A DNA stretch of 64,000 bases from Mycobacterium sp. URHD0025 (GTDB taxonomy: Bacteria > Actinomycetota > Actinomycetes > Mycobacteriales > Mycobacteriaceae), in NCBI RefSeq assembly GCF_000426065.1, contig NZ_AUEQ01000001.1:744001-808000 (forward strand). The letters run 5' to 3'. Position numbers and translations under genes: made by a program. Of the stretch, positions 43,592 to 53,282 are shown piece after piece; positions within the stretch are counted from its first letter, which is position 1; each line of letters starts with the position of its first letter. The notes beneath the pieces are model-generated. The model worked only from the letters and a program-made list of their open reading frames with translations, had not been told where the DNA came from and searched no databases.

Positions 43592-44637
43592 TGCGTGCTG
43601 TGATGTATTCCGAGGTCGGCGTGCTGCCCGCGGTGGTTGACGTGCCCGATCCCGAATGTCCCGACGACGGGGTGGTGGTCGAAGTTGCGGCCACCGGTGT
43701 GTGCCGGTCCGACTGGCACGCGTGGCGGGGGCACGACCCGGTGGACTTGCCGATCATTCCTGGGCATGAGTTCGCCGGCACCGTCGTGGCTGTCGGTGCC
43801 GCGGTATCTGGCTGGCGAGTGGGCGAGCGGGTGACCGCACCGTTCGTGCTCGGGTGCGGGCACTGCGAGTTCTGCCTGGCCGGTGACGCCCAAGTCTGTC
43901 CCGATCAGTTGCAGCCCGGGTTCACCCTGCCCGGCTCATTCGCGCAACAGGTGGCGATACCACGGGCCCAGGCCAACCTTGTGCGCCTACCCGATCCGGT
44001 GTCGTTCGTGGCGGCGGCGTCGTTGGGCTGCCGATTCGCCACATCGTTTCGCGCCGTCGTCACCCATGGCGGGGTGCGGCCGGGTCAATGGGTGGCTGTC
44101 CATGGCTGCGGCGGAGTTGGGCTATCGGCCGTGATGATCGCGAAAGCGTTCGGTGCCAGGGTCGTTGCGGTCGATGTGAACGACGAGGCACTGGCGACGG
44201 CCGCTCGGCTGGGCGCCGATGAGGTTGTCAACGGTGCCGAGATGGCCGATATCGCAACCGAAGTCATGGATCGGACCGGCGGCGGCGCGCACATCGGGGT
44301 CGACGCCATCGGACAGCCGTCGGTGGCAGCGGCCTCGGTCGCCTCGCTGTGTCGCCGGGGGCGCCACATTCAAGTGGGTCTTCTGCTCGGTGATGCGGCG
44401 CTGACCGCCTTCCCGATGGACCGGGTGATAGCGCAGGAACTTTCGATCCTGGGATCGCATGGCATGCCGGCCGTCGACTATCCCGCGATGCTCGGCCTCC
44501 TCGCATCCGGCGCGCTGCAACCGGAGTTGCTGGTGGCCCGGCGGGTGAGCCTCGACGAGGCGGGTGCTGCGATCTCCATCATGGACGCTCCCATCGGACC
44601 CGGGATGACGATCATCGAGCCTGCCCACAACGGCTAG
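43591..44637 (+). CDS. Zinc-dependent alcohol dehydrogenase (MDR)
   Basis: 348 residues from GTG 43591. Catalytic zinc ligands: Cys in TGVCRSDWHAW, GHEFAG, and Cys in LGCRFATSF. The structural zinc lobe is CGHCEFCLAGDAQVC. The coenzyme motif is GCGGVGLSAVMIA with Asp in AVDVNDEA indicating NAD. The frame is open upstream inside the monooxygenase gene, but the -10 box at 43578 and the family N-terminus (MRAVMYSEVG) fix the start. It ends with a 4-nt overlap onto the convergent enoyl-CoA hydratase gene. Confidence 0.9.
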   Translation: MRAVMYSEVGVLPAVVDVPDPECPDDGVVVEVAATGVCRSDWHAWRGHDPVDLPIIPGHEFAGTVVAVGAAVSGWRVGERVTAPFVLGCGHCEFCLAGDAQVCPDQLQPGFTLPGSFAQQVAIPRAQANLVRLPDPVSFVAAASLGCRFATSFRAVVTHGGVRPGQWVAVHGCGGVGLSAVMIAKAFGARVVAVDVNDEALATAARLGADEVVNGAEMADIATEVMDRTGGGAHIGVDAIGQPSVAAASVASLCRRGRHIQVGLLLGDAALTAFPMDRVIAQELSILGSHGMPAVDYPAMLGLLASGALQPELLVARRVSLDEAGAAISIMDAPIGPGMTIIEPAHNG

Positions 44638-45401
44638 CCGTCGATCTGCCCACGATTCCGTTGTGCCACAGCCTGATAGCGGTCACCCAGGCCGTCGAAA
44701 TCACGTGCCTGCGTGCCGGCGATCGCCTGCTCGGCGGCCAGCGCCGGGCCGATCACCGGCTCGCTACCGCGGGTGTAGATCTCCTTGAGCCCGGCCATGA
44801 TCGGGCCCGGTACTTCGGCGATGTGCCCGGCCAGCTCCAACGCCCGGCCCAACAGGCGCTCGTGAGCGACCACTTCGGTGACCAGGCCCAGGCGTTCGGC
44901 GTGGGCGGCGTCGACGACTTCGCCGGTCATCGACAGCCTGCGTGCCATCGCGGCGCCGACCACGTGGGGGAGTCGCGCTGTCATCCCGCCGCCCGGCAGG
45001 ATTCCCACCCGCGCGTGGGTGTCGGCGAAGACCGCGTGCTCGGAAGCGATCAGGAAGTCGCAGCCCAGCGCCATCTCCAACCCGCCGGTGAACGTTGCTC
45101 CGTTGATCGCCCCGATGATCGGCGTGCGGAGTTCGCCGGTCTTGGTGATGCAGTTGTGGGACTCGAACTCGGCGAAATACTCCATGCCGAGTGTCTGTGC
45201 CTCCTTGAGGTCGACACCGGCGCAGAACGCGGGGTCCGACCCGGTGAGCACGATGGCCCGCACTGCCTCGTCGGCATCGGCGGCGTCCAGTGCGCCGTAA
45301 AGTTCTTCGATCAACTGACGACCCAGGGCGTTGCGTGACTGCGGGCGGTTCAGCGTGAGCACGCGAACGGCGCCGTGGTCAGCGGTGAGGACGGTCGTCA
45401 T
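44634..45401 (-). CDS. Enoyl-CoA hydratase/isomerase family protein
   Basis: 255 residues, crotonase fold. Oxyanion-hole and active-site regions: GSDPAFCAGVDL (first oxyanion NH) and NGATFTGGLEMALGCDFLIAS with the first catalytic Glu; the second Glu position falls in ILPGGGMTARLP where it is not obvious, so the reaction may differ from plain hydration. LNRPQSRNALG is the typical N-terminal motif. The ATG lies only 19 nt after the nuoN stop on the same strand, so it may be transcribed with the nuo operon, an unusual linkage. It is convergent with an alcohol dehydrogenase gene. Confidence 0.87.
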   Translation of the reverse strand: MTTVLTADHGAVRVLTLNRPQSRNALGRQLIEELYGALDAADADEAVRAIVLTGSDPAFCAGVDLKEAQTLGMEYFAEFESHNCITKTGELRTPIIGAINGATFTGGLEMALGCDFLIASEHAVFADTHARVGILPGGGMTARLPHVVGAAMARRLSMTGEVVDAAHAERLGLVTEVVAHERLLGRALELAGHIAEVPGPIMAGLKEIYTRGSEPVIGPALAAEQAIAGTQARDFDGLGDRYQAVAQRNRGQIDG

Positions 45402-45420
45402 GGGATCAATCTAGCCTGCC

Positions 45421-46986
45421 TCAGCGCAGGAAGGTCTCGGCATTGTTGGCCAGGTCCAGCAGCGGTTGAGGCAGGGCGCCGAGAGCGAACGTGATGGCCG
45501 CGGTGACGGTGATGACGGCGGTGGTCAGTCCACTGGGCACGACGACCTCGGGTGCGTTCTCGGGTGGTTCGGTGAAGAACATCAGCACGATCACGCGCAC
45601 ATAGAAGTACGCCGCAACGGCACTGGCGACGACGCCGACGATGACGAGCGGGATCGCGCCGCCCTCACCCGCGGCCTTGAACACCGCGAACTTGCTGACG
45701 AACCCGCTGGTCAGCGGAATCCCGGCGAACGCCAGCAGGAACAGCGAAAACACCACGCCGACAAGCGGATAGCGCCGGCCCAGCCCGGCCCACTGCGCCA
45801 TTCCGGTGGCCTCTTCGCCCGTGGCGTCGCGGACCAGGCCGACGACCGCGAACGCGCCGAGCGTGCTGAATCCGTAGGCGAACAGATAGAACAGCGTCGA
45901 GGACACCCCGGCGGGATTGGCGGCGATCACACCGGTGAGGAGGAACCCTGAATGTGCCACCGCGGAGTAGGCCAGCATGCGTTTGACATCGGTCTGGGTG
46001 ACGGCGGTGACGGTGCCGACCACCATGGTGAGGATCGCGATGGCCCACAGGATCGGCCGCCAATCGTCACGCAACTGCGGCAGCGCGACGTAGAAGATGC
46101 GCAGCATCGCGCCGAATGCGGCGATCTTGGTGGCCGCCGCCATGAATGCGGTGATCGCGGTGGGCGCTCCCTGGTACACGTCCGGAATCCACGAATGAAA
46201 TGGCACGGCACCGACTTTGAACAGCACCCCGACCAGCAGCAGAGCGATTCCGATGAGCGCCAGCGGGGTGTTGGGCGCCTTGGTGGCAACGGCATCCGCG
46301 ATCCCGCTGAGATCCAGTGTGCCCGCATAGCCGTACAGCATCGCCGCGCCGTAGAGGAAGAATGCCGAAGAGAACGCGCCCAGCAGAAAGTATTTCAGCG
46401 AGGCTTCCTGCGACAGCAACCGCCGGCGGCGGGCCAGCCCGCACAGCAGATACAGCGGCAGCGAGAGCACTTCCAGCGCGATGAACATGGTCAGCAGATC
46501 GCCCGCGGCCGGAAACAGCAGCATGCCGCCGATGGCGAACATGGTCAGCGGGAACACCTCGGTCTGCATCACACCGGCCTTCGTGGCCAGCTGTTCGGCC
46601 ACGTTGCCCGGTACCGCCGATGCCTGCGGCGTGAAGCCGTCCAGACCGCGGGCTCCGCCGGAAGTTTCTGCCACGGACTGGCGTTCGGCGATGAGCAGGA
46701 TGCCCAGGATACCGACCAGAGCGATGGTGCCCTGCAGGAACAGCGCCGGGGCATCGAGTACCACCGAGCCCAGTACCGCGGGTCGGCCCGCGGTGCCGTG
46801 CAGGTCCCGTGCCAGTAGCACGACTGCCGTCACAGCGGCCACCAAACCACCCAGCGCGAGAATCACCTGCACGCCGTAACGGGCCGGCCGCGGCAGGAAG
46901 GCCTCGACCAGGACTCCGGCCACCGCCACCCCGAACACGATCAGCATGGGGGAGAGCAGGCCGTACTCGATGCTCGGCGTCACCAT
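45421..46986 (-). CDS. nuoN: NADH-quinone oxidoreductase subunit N
   Basis: 521 residues, 14 membrane helices, antiporter-like proton-pumping subunit of complex I. Key lysines and the broken helices are in the conserved segments GVLFKVGAVPFHSWIPDVYQGAP and TQTDVKRMLAYSAVAHSGF. It is the last nuo gene, 2 nt after nuoM. Length is typical for mycobacteria. Confidence 0.97.
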   Translation of the reverse strand: MVTPSIEYGLLSPMLIVFGVAVAGVLVEAFLPRPARYGVQVILALGGLVAAVTAVVLLARDLHGTAGRPAVLGSVVLDAPALFLQGTIALVGILGILLIAERQSVAETSGGARGLDGFTPQASAVPGNVAEQLATKAGVMQTEVFPLTMFAIGGMLLFPAAGDLLTMFIALEVLSLPLYLLCGLARRRRLLSQEASLKYFLLGAFSSAFFLYGAAMLYGYAGTLDLSGIADAVATKAPNTPLALIGIALLLVGVLFKVGAVPFHSWIPDVYQGAPTAITAFMAAATKIAAFGAMLRIFYVALPQLRDDWRPILWAIAILTMVVGTVTAVTQTDVKRMLAYSAVAHSGFLLTGVIAANPAGVSSTLFYLFAYGFSTLGAFAVVGLVRDATGEEATGMAQWAGLGRRYPLVGVVFSLFLLAFAGIPLTSGFVSKFAVFKAAGEGGAIPLVIVGVVASAVAAYFYVRVIVLMFFTEPPENAPEVVVPSGLTTAVITVTAAITFALGALPQPLLDLANNAETFLR

Positions 46987-46988
46987 GA

Positions 46989-48590
46989 TCAGCGGCCCCC
47001 CTCGGCAATGGTCGGCGGTGCGCTCGGTGCCGGATCGGTCTGTCCGATGGTGGTCAAGGTGTGCTGCACCGCCGGATTGATCACGTCCAGTGCGGGTTTG
47101 GGATAAATGCCCAACACCAGCAGCAGCGCGATCAGCGGTGTTACCACCACGAGTTCGCGTGGCACCAAATCAGGTAAGCCGCGCACACCGTCGTCGTCCC
47201 CGACCAGCCCGTCGCGGACGGGTCCGGTCATCATCCGCTGATACATCCACAGGATGTACACCGCCGACAGCACCAATGCGGTGGCGGCGAACACCGCGAC
47301 CACCGGATAGCGCGTGAATGTGCCGATGAGGACCAGGAATTCACTGATGAACGGCGCCAGACCGGGCAAGGACAGCGTAGCCAGGCCGGCCACCAGGAAG
47401 GTGCCGGCGAGCACCGGGGCCACCTTCTGCACGCCGCCGTAGGCGTCGATCAGCCGGGAGCCGCGCCGCGACACCAGGAATCCGGCGATCAGGAACAGTG
47501 CGGCCGTCGAGATCCCGTGATTGATCATGTACAGCGTCGAACCAGCCTGACCTTGGCTGGTCATCACGAAGATGCCCAGGATGATGAAACCGAAGTGCGA
47601 TATCGAGGTGTAGGCGATCAAGCGCATCACATCGGTCTGACCGATCGCCAGGACGGCGCCGTAGACGATGCCGATCACCGCCAGCGTGATGACCAGCGGG
47701 CGGAAATACGTTGACGCATCGGGGAACAGCGGCAGGCAATAGCGCAGCATACCGAAGGTGCCGACCTTGTCCATGATGGCCATCATCAGCACCGCGCTGG
47801 CCGGGGTGGCCTGCACCGCGGCGTCCGGCAGCCAGCGATGGAACGGCCACAGCGGTGCCTTGACCGCGAACGCGAACATGAACCCCAGGAACAGGAAGTT
47901 GGCCACCGCCGGGTTGATCACGAACTCACCGGAGGAGACAGCGGCGACGATGGCCCGGAAGTCGAAAGTGCCGGCTGTAAACGCGTCGCTGCTAGCGGTG
48001 ACGACGTACAGGCCGATCACCGCGGCCAGCATGACCAGACCGCCGAAGAGGTTGTACAGCAGGAACTTCACCGCCGCTTTCGAAGCGTGAGCCCGGTTTC
48101 CTCCAAATCCCCCGATCAAGAAGTACATCGGGATCAGCATCGCTTCGAAGAACACGTAGAACAGCAGGATGTCGAGGGCCACCAAGGACATGAACACCAT
48201 GCCCTCGACGGCCAGCGTCAACGCCAGGTAGGCCTGCACGCCGCGGCCGCCGAGTCCGGTCTGGTGGCTCGCGTCGTGCCAGCCCGCGACGATGAGCAGC
48301 GGCAGCAGCACAGCGGTGAGAACCACCAGGGCCAGCGCGATGCCGTCGACCCCGAGGATGTAGCCGGTGCCGAATGACGGGATCCAGCGGTGCGATTCGA
48401 CGAACTGATACTGCTCGCCCGCCGGATCGAAGCCGACGGCGATCACTGCAGCGACTCCGAGGGCCGCCAACGAAATCGCCAGTGCCAGCCATTTCGCCAG
48501 TGTCCGTTGTGCGGCCGGGAGCAGCATCACCACTGCGGCGCCCACTGTCGGGAGGGCCCACAGCGCCGTCAGCCACGGAAATGAGCTCAC
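46989..48590 (-). CDS. nuoM: NADH-quinone oxidoreductase subunit M
   Basis: 533 residues, 14-helix antiporter-like subunit. Conserved pieces: [37 protein letters not shown] with the pumping Lys/His, and [22 protein letters not shown] 48590 overlaps the nuoL stop by 4 nt (GTGA); the open frame extends upstream but antisense to no known fold and inside nuoL, so it is not used. Confidence 0.96.
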   Translation of the reverse strand: MSSFPWLTALWALPTVGAAVVMLLPAAQRTLAKWLALAISLAALGVAAVIAVGFDPAGEQYQFVESHRWIPSFGTGYILGVDGIALALVVLTAVLLPLLIVAGWHDASHQTGLGGRGVQAYLALTLAVEGMVFMSLVALDILLFYVFFEAMLIPMYFLIGGFGGNRAHASKAAVKFLLYNLFGGLVMLAAVIGLYVVTASSDAFTAGTFDFRAIVAAVSSGEFVINPAVANFLFLGFMFAFAVKAPLWPFHRWLPDAAVQATPASAVLMMAIMDKVGTFGMLRYCLPLFPDASTYFRPLVITLAVIGIVYGAVLAIGQTDVMRLIAYTSISHFGFIILGIFVMTSQGQAGSTLYMINHGISTAALFLIAGFLVSRRGSRLIDAYGGVQKVAPVLAGTFLVAGLATLSLPGLAPFISEFLVLIGTFTRYPVVAVFAATALVLSAVYILWMYQRMMTGPVRDGLVGDDDGVRGLPDLVPRELVVVTPLIALLLVLGIYPKPALDVINPAVQHTLTTIGQTDPAPSAPPTIAEGGR

Positions 48591-50467
48591 CACAGTCGCA
48601 CCGCCAGGATCGCCGCCACCACCAGGGCCGCCCCACCGAGCATGGACAGCGCATAGGACCGGGCGAAGCCGGTTTGCAACTGGCGCAAACCATCCGATGT
48701 TCGGCTCACGAGTGCGGCCAACCCACCGGCGGTGCCGTCGACCACCTTGTCGTCGACGACCACCAGGGCCGCGGTCAGGGTCTGTCCCCCTCGCATGAAC
48801 ACCGCCTCGTTGAATGCGTCGCCGTACAGGTCGCGGCGGGCGGCCACGGTCAGGGCCGATCCGCCCGGCACCTCGGCCGGCACGGGTCGCTGTGCATACA
48901 TGCGGTAGGCGATCGCGATGCCGATTGCGACGACGGCGAGTACCACCACCGTGACCACCCACGCCGGAATCGCATGGTGCGCCTCGTGGGCGCCGACCAC
49001 CGGCTCGAGCCAGTGCGACAGCGTGCCGCCGATGGCCAGCGCGCCACCGGAGACCACCGAACCGACCGCCAGCAGGATCATGGGCCATGTCATCACGGCC
49101 GGTGCCTCGTGCGGATGCGTTTCAGCTGCCCAACGCTTTTCCCCGAAGAACGTCATCAGCATCACGCGTGTCATATAGAACGCGGTGATCCCGGCGCCCA
49201 GGACGGCTGCGCTGCCGAGGATCACGCCGCGCACTCCGCCGGCGCCCAGCGCCGCCTCGATGATGCTGTCTTTCGAGAAGAAGCCGGCCAGGGGCGGTAC
49301 CCCGATGATGGCGAGATAGCCGAGCCCGAAGGTGGCGAACGTGACGGGCAGGACCTTGCGCAACGCGCCGTAGCGGCGCATGTTCACCTCGTCGTTCATC
49401 GCGTGCATCACGGACCCGGCTCCGAGGAACAGCCCGGCCTTGAAGAAGCCGTGGGTGAGCAGGTGCATGATCGCGAACGCGTAACCGGCGGGCCCGAGCC
49501 CGGCGGCCAGCACCATATAGCCGATCTGCGACATGGTCGACGCGGCAAGCGCCTTCTTGATGTCGTCCTTGGCGCAGCCGATGATCGCACCGAACAGCAG
49601 GGTGACCGCGCCGACGATGACGACACCGGTCTGCGCGCCCGGGGCGAGATCGAAGATCGGGCCGGACCGCACGATCAGATAGACGCCGGCGGTGACCATG
49701 GTTGCGGCGTGGATCAACGCCGACACCGGGGTCGGGCCCTCCATCGCGTCCCCGAGCCAGGACTGCAACGGCACCTGGGCGGACTTACCGCACGCGCCCA
49801 ACAGCAGCAGCAGGCCGATCGCGGTGAGCGTCGCCTCGCTCAGTGCCGGTGCGGCGCTGAAGACTCCGGCGAACGAGATGGATCCGACGGTGGCGAACAT
49901 GATCATCAGCGCGATGGCCAGACCCATGTCACCCACCCGGTTGACGACGAACGCCTTCTTGGCCGCGGCGGCAGCTGAGGGTTTGTGCGACCAGAATCCG
50001 ATCAGCAGATACGACGCCAGGCCCACGCCTTCCCACCCGGCGTACAGACCGAGGTAGTTGTCCGCGAGGACGAGCAGAAGCATGGCCGCCAAGAACAAAT
50101 TCAGGTACGCGAAGAACCTTCTCCGGTCAGTGTCGTGCGCCAGATAGCCGATCGAATAGATGTGGATCAGCGACCCGACCCCGGTGATCAGCAGCACGAA
50201 ACACACCGACAACTGGTCAAGTTGCAGCCCGAAATCCACCTGCAGACCGGCCACCGGAACCCACGAGAACAGGGATTCCCCGACTGCGCGCTGCTCGCCG
50301 TCGCGACCCAGCATCTGGATGAACAGCACGGCTCCGACGGCGAAGGCGGCCAGCGCGGTCGCACAACCCAGCAGATGGCCCCACCGGTCGGAGCGTCGGC
50401 CGCTCAACAGCAGCACCAGGGCTCCGGCGGCGGGCAGAGCGATCACGAGCCAGATAGGAATCGTCAT
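48587..50467 (-). CDS. nuoL: NADH-quinone oxidoreductase subunit L
   Basis: 626 residues, about 16 membrane helices including the long lateral helix near the C-terminus. Family segments: [60 protein letters not shown] (quoted in part) and [21 protein letters not shown]. Distal proton channel of complex I. It starts 7 nt after nuoK. Confidence 0.97.
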   Translation of the reverse strand: MTIPIWLVIALPAAGALVLLLSGRRSDRWGHLLGCATALAAFAVGAVLFIQMLGRDGEQRAVGESLFSWVPVAGLQVDFGLQLDQLSVCFVLLITGVGSLIHIYSIGYLAHDTDRRRFFAYLNLFLAAMLLLVLADNYLGLYAGWEGVGLASYLLIGFWSHKPSAAAAAKKAFVVNRVGDMGLAIALMIMFATVGSISFAGVFSAAPALSEATLTAIGLLLLLGACGKSAQVPLQSWLGDAMEGPTPVSALIHAATMVTAGVYLIVRSGPIFDLAPGAQTGVVIVGAVTLLFGAIIGCAKDDIKKALAASTMSQIGYMVLAAGLGPAGYAFAIMHLLTHGFFKAGLFLGAGSVMHAMNDEVNMRRYGALRKVLPVTFATFGLGYLAIIGVPPLAGFFSKDSIIEAALGAGGVRGVILGSAAVLGAGITAFYMTRVMLMTFFGEKRWAAETHPHEAPAVMTWPMILLAVGSVVSGGALAIGGTLSHWLEPVVGAHEAHHAIPAWVVTVVVLAVVAIGIAIAYRMYAQRPVPAEVPGGSALTVAARRDLYGDAFNEAVFMRGGQTLTAALVVVDDKVVDGTAGGLAALVSRTSDGLRQLQTGFARSYALSMLGGAALVVAAILAVRLW

Positions 50468-50474
50468 GTCACCC

Positions 50475-50774
50475 TTAGTGCTTCAGCAGGCTGGCATCGT
50501 CGACCGAGGCCGAACGGCGGGTGCGGAAGATGGTCATGATGATCGCCAGTCCCACCACCACCTCGCAGGCGGCGACCACCATGGTGAAGAACGCCACCAC
50601 CTGGCCGTCGAGCTGACCGTGCATGCGGGAGAACGCCACGAAGGCCAGGTTCGCGGCGTTGAGCATGAGCTCGACGCACATGAACATCACGATGGCGTTG
50701 CGCCGCAACAGCACTCCCGAGGCGCCGATGGTGAACAACAGTGCCGACAGGTAGAGGTAGTTATCTGGATTCAT
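50475..50774 (-). CDS. nuoK: NADH-quinone oxidoreductase subunit K
   Basis: 99 residues, three membrane helices: [36 protein letters not shown] with the conserved Glu, and [19 protein letters not shown] with the second Glu. Its ATG directly follows the nuoJ stop. Confidence 0.96.
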   Translation of the reverse strand: MNPDNYLYLSALLFTIGASGVLLRRNAIVMFMCVELMLNAANLAFVAFSRMHGQLDGQVVAFFTMVVAACEVVVGLAIIMTIFRTRRSASVDDASLLKH

Positions 50775-51536
50775 TCACTCGACCTCGCTCCCCGAGTTGC
50801 TCATGGTGCGTTGCGGCAGGATGGCACTGACCGACAACGCCGAATCGGAGCCATCGGGCAGCCGAGCCGGGACGTCGACGGCGTTGTGCCGCGCATAGAC
50901 ACCGGGATTGGGGAGCGGGGTCGGATGCCCCCCGGCCTGGAACCGCTCGACCGACAGCTCGCGTTGGGTCTTGCGGTGCTCGAAGCGTTCCCGGTGCGCC
51001 AGCACCATCGCGCCCAGGGCGGCGGTGATGAGCAGTGTGCTGGTCAACTCGAACGCCCACAGGTAGCGGGTGAAGATCAGTGCGGCCAGGCCTTCCACAT
51101 TGCCGCCGCTGTTGGCCTGGGTCAGACCGGTGAACCCGTGCACCGATACGCTTCCGATCCCGGCGATCAGCAGGATGCCGAACCCGGTTCCCGCGGCCAG
51201 GGCGGCTAGACGTTGTCCCCGTAGCGTTTCGGTGAACGATTCGGACAGGTCGACACCGATCAGCATCAGCACGAACAGGAACAGCATCATCACGGCGCCG
51301 GTGTAGACCACCACCTGCACCACGCCGAGGAACAGTGCGTCCTGGGCGATGTAGAGCACCGCAAGCGCGATCATGGTGCAGGCCAGAAACACCGCGGAGT
51401 ACACCGCTTTCGGTGCGGCCACCACCCCGATGGCGCCGAGCACCGCGACGGTCCCGAGTATCCAGAACATCGCGGCTTCTGGTGTGGACGTATGGGTGCC
51501 GCCGACCTCGGCGAGCAGTATGACGCCGGGACTCAC
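50775..51536 (-). CDS. nuoJ: NADH-quinone oxidoreductase subunit J
   Basis: 253 residues, five membrane helices; [20 protein letters not shown] and [20 protein letters not shown] carry the conserved proton-path residues. A C-terminal cytoplasmic tail of about 70 residues is an actinobacterial addition. GTG start 51536 overlaps the nuoI stop (51533). Confidence 0.95.
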   Translation of the reverse strand: MSPGVILLAEVGGTHTSTPEAAMFWILGTVAVLGAIGVVAAPKAVYSAVFLACTMIALAVLYIAQDALFLGVVQVVVYTGAVMMLFLFVLMLIGVDLSESFTETLRGQRLAALAAGTGFGILLIAGIGSVSVHGFTGLTQANSGGNVEGLAALIFTRYLWAFELTSTLLITAALGAMVLAHRERFEHRKTQRELSVERFQAGGHPTPLPNPGVYARHNAVDVPARLPDGSDSALSVSAILPQRTMSNSGSEVE

Positions 51537-52066
51537 GGGACGTCCTGGGTGAGCGGGTTGACCCGGCCGAGGTAGTAGTCGTCGTCGGTGCTGCCGGGCG
51601 CCATGTCATGCGGGGGCGCCTGCATGCCGGGTTGCAGTGGGGCGAGCAGTTTGTCCTTGCCCCAGATCAGATCCGCCCGGTTGTCGTCGGCCATCTCGTA
51701 CTCGTTGGTCATGGTCAGGGCGCGGGTCGGGCAGGCCTCGATGCACAATCCGCAGCCGATGCAGCGCAGGTAGTTGATCTGGTAGACCCTGCCGTAGCGC
51801 TCACCCGGGGAGAAGCGTTCTGCCTCGGTGTTGTCGGCCCCCTCGACGAAGATGGCGTCGGCGGGGCAGGCCCAGGCGCACAGTTCGCATCCGATGCACT
51901 TCTCCAGGCCGTCGGGGTACCGGTTGAGTTGGTGCCGGCCGTGATAGCGCGGTGCGACGGGCCCCGGCTTCTCCGGATATTGCTCGGTGAGTGTCTTTTT
52001 GAACATCGAGCTGAAGGTGACCCCGAATCCTGCCAGGGCGTCGAGAAACTTGGGCATCTTAGACAT
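51533..52066 (-). CDS. nuoI: NADH-quinone oxidoreductase subunit I
   Basis: 177 residues, two 4Fe-4S ferredoxin motifs: [12 protein letters not shown] and [12 protein letters not shown], for clusters N6a and N6b. The start at 52066 ([13 protein letters not shown]) is selected by AAGGAGG 6 nt upstream, overlapping the end of nuoH by 8 nt. A longer in-frame start (52120) lies inside nuoH. Confidence 0.95.
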   Translation of the reverse strand: MSKMPKFLDALAGFGVTFSSMFKKTLTEQYPEKPGPVAPRYHGRHQLNRYPDGLEKCIGCELCAWACPADAIFVEGADNTEAERFSPGERYGRVYQINYLRCIGCGLCIEACPTRALTMTNEYEMADDNRADLIWGKDKLLAPLQPGMQAPPHDMAPGSTDDDYYLGRVNPLTQDVP

Positions 52067-53282
52067 CGAGAGCCTCCTTGCTGACGTGCGGCAGCGGCGG
52101 CACCGGATAGGCGCCGACACTTTGCTCGGGGTTCGGCTGAATGATTCTGCCGCGCAGGGCTTTCCACAGGGCGACGGCCAGTACGGCCACGACCACGACC
52201 GCGGTGGTCACCAGCCCGGTCGCCCAGTTGTGATAACCGTGCTCGCGCAAGCTGTGGGTGACGGCGACGACCATGATCCACACCAGCGACACGGGGATCA
52301 GCACCTTCCAGCCCAACGCCATGAACTGGTCGTAGCGGAGCCGGGGGAGGGTGGCCCGTAGCCAGAAGTACATGAACATGAACGTCCACACCTTGGCGGT
52401 GAACCACAGCAGCGGCCACCAGCCGCTGTTGGCGCCGTCGATCAGGTTGAACGGGAACGGCGCGTGCCAGCCGCCGAGGAACATGGTGGTGGCCAGGGCG
52501 GAGACGGTGGTCATGTTGACGTACTCGGCGAGCATGAACATCGCGAACTTCAGCGATGAGTACTCGGTGTGGAATCCTCCGACCAACTCGCCTTCGGCCT
52601 CGGGCAGATCGAAAGGCGCCCGGTTGGTTTCACCCACCATCGAGGTCACGTACACCAAGAATGACGGCACGAGCAGAAAGACGAACCAGGTGCCGTCCTG
52701 GGCGGCGACGATGCCGGAGGTGGACATGGTGCCGGCGTAGAGGAACACGGCGACGAACGACAACCCCATCGCGACCTCGTAGGAGATCACCTGGGCGCTG
52801 GAGCGCAGGCCGCCCAGCAGCGGGTAGGTGGATCCGGACGCCCAGCCGGCCAATACGATGCCGTACACCCCGATCGAGGTGACGGCGAGGATGTAGAGCA
52901 CGGCCACGGGCAGGTCGGTCAATTGCAGTGCGGTGCGGTGACCGAACACCGAGACCTCGCCGCCCATCGGGATCACCGCGAACGCCATGAACGCCGGGAT
53001 CACCGAGATGATGGGCGCCAGAAGGTAGATGGGCTTGTCTATGCCCGCCGGGGTGAGGCCTTCCTTGAGCGCGAGCTTCACGCCGTCGGCCAACGACTGC
53101 AGCAGTCCCCACGGGCCCACCCGGTTGGGGCCGGGCCGCATCTGCATGCGGCCCAGCACTTTACGTTCGATCAAAATCGCCGTGAGGACGGTCAACAGCA
53201 GGAAGACGAACACCCCGAGCGCCTTGGCCAGGATCAGCCACCACGGGTCATGGCCGAAGAGGGTGGGATCGGGGTACGTCAT
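52059..53282 (-). CDS. nuoH: NADH-quinone oxidoreductase subunit H
   Basis: 407 residues, eight or more membrane helices; quinone-chamber subunit. Conserved segments: [22 protein letters not shown], the amphipathic loop [17 protein letters not shown], and [24 protein letters not shown] (quoted in part). ATG 53282 overlaps the nuoG stop by 4 nt. The open frame continues upstream inside nuoG and is not used. Confidence 0.96.
   Translation of the reverse strand: MTYPDPTLFGHDPWWLILAKALGVFVFLLLTVLTAILIERKVLGRMQMRPGPNRVGPWGLLQSLADGVKLALKEGLTPAGIDKPIYLLAPIISVIPAFMAFAVIPMGGEVSVFGHRTALQLTDLPVAVLYILAVTSIGVYGIVLAGWASGSTYPLLGGLRSSAQVISYEVAMGLSFVAVFLYAGTMSTSGIVAAQDGTWFVFLLVPSFLVYVTSMVGETNRAPFDLPEAEGELVGGFHTEYSSLKFAMFMLAEYVNMTTVSALATTMFLGGWHAPFPFNLIDGANSGWWPLLWFTAKVWTFMFMYFWLRATLPRLRYDQFMALGWKVLIPVSLVWIMVVAVTHSLREHGYHNWATGLVTTAVVVVAVLAVALWKALRGRIIQPNPEQSVGAYPVPPLPHVSKEALDV

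Noticed and set aside
46989..49088. NuoM extended by about 166 residues into nuoL
   Set aside because: The extension is out of frame with nuoL, Arg/Gly-rich and unlike NuoM; GTG 48590 with GTGA overlap is the proper start.
48374..49978. 534-codon plus-strand frame inside nuoL/nuoM
   Set aside because: Antisense shadow of the complex I subunits, His/Arg/Gln-rich, no motif.
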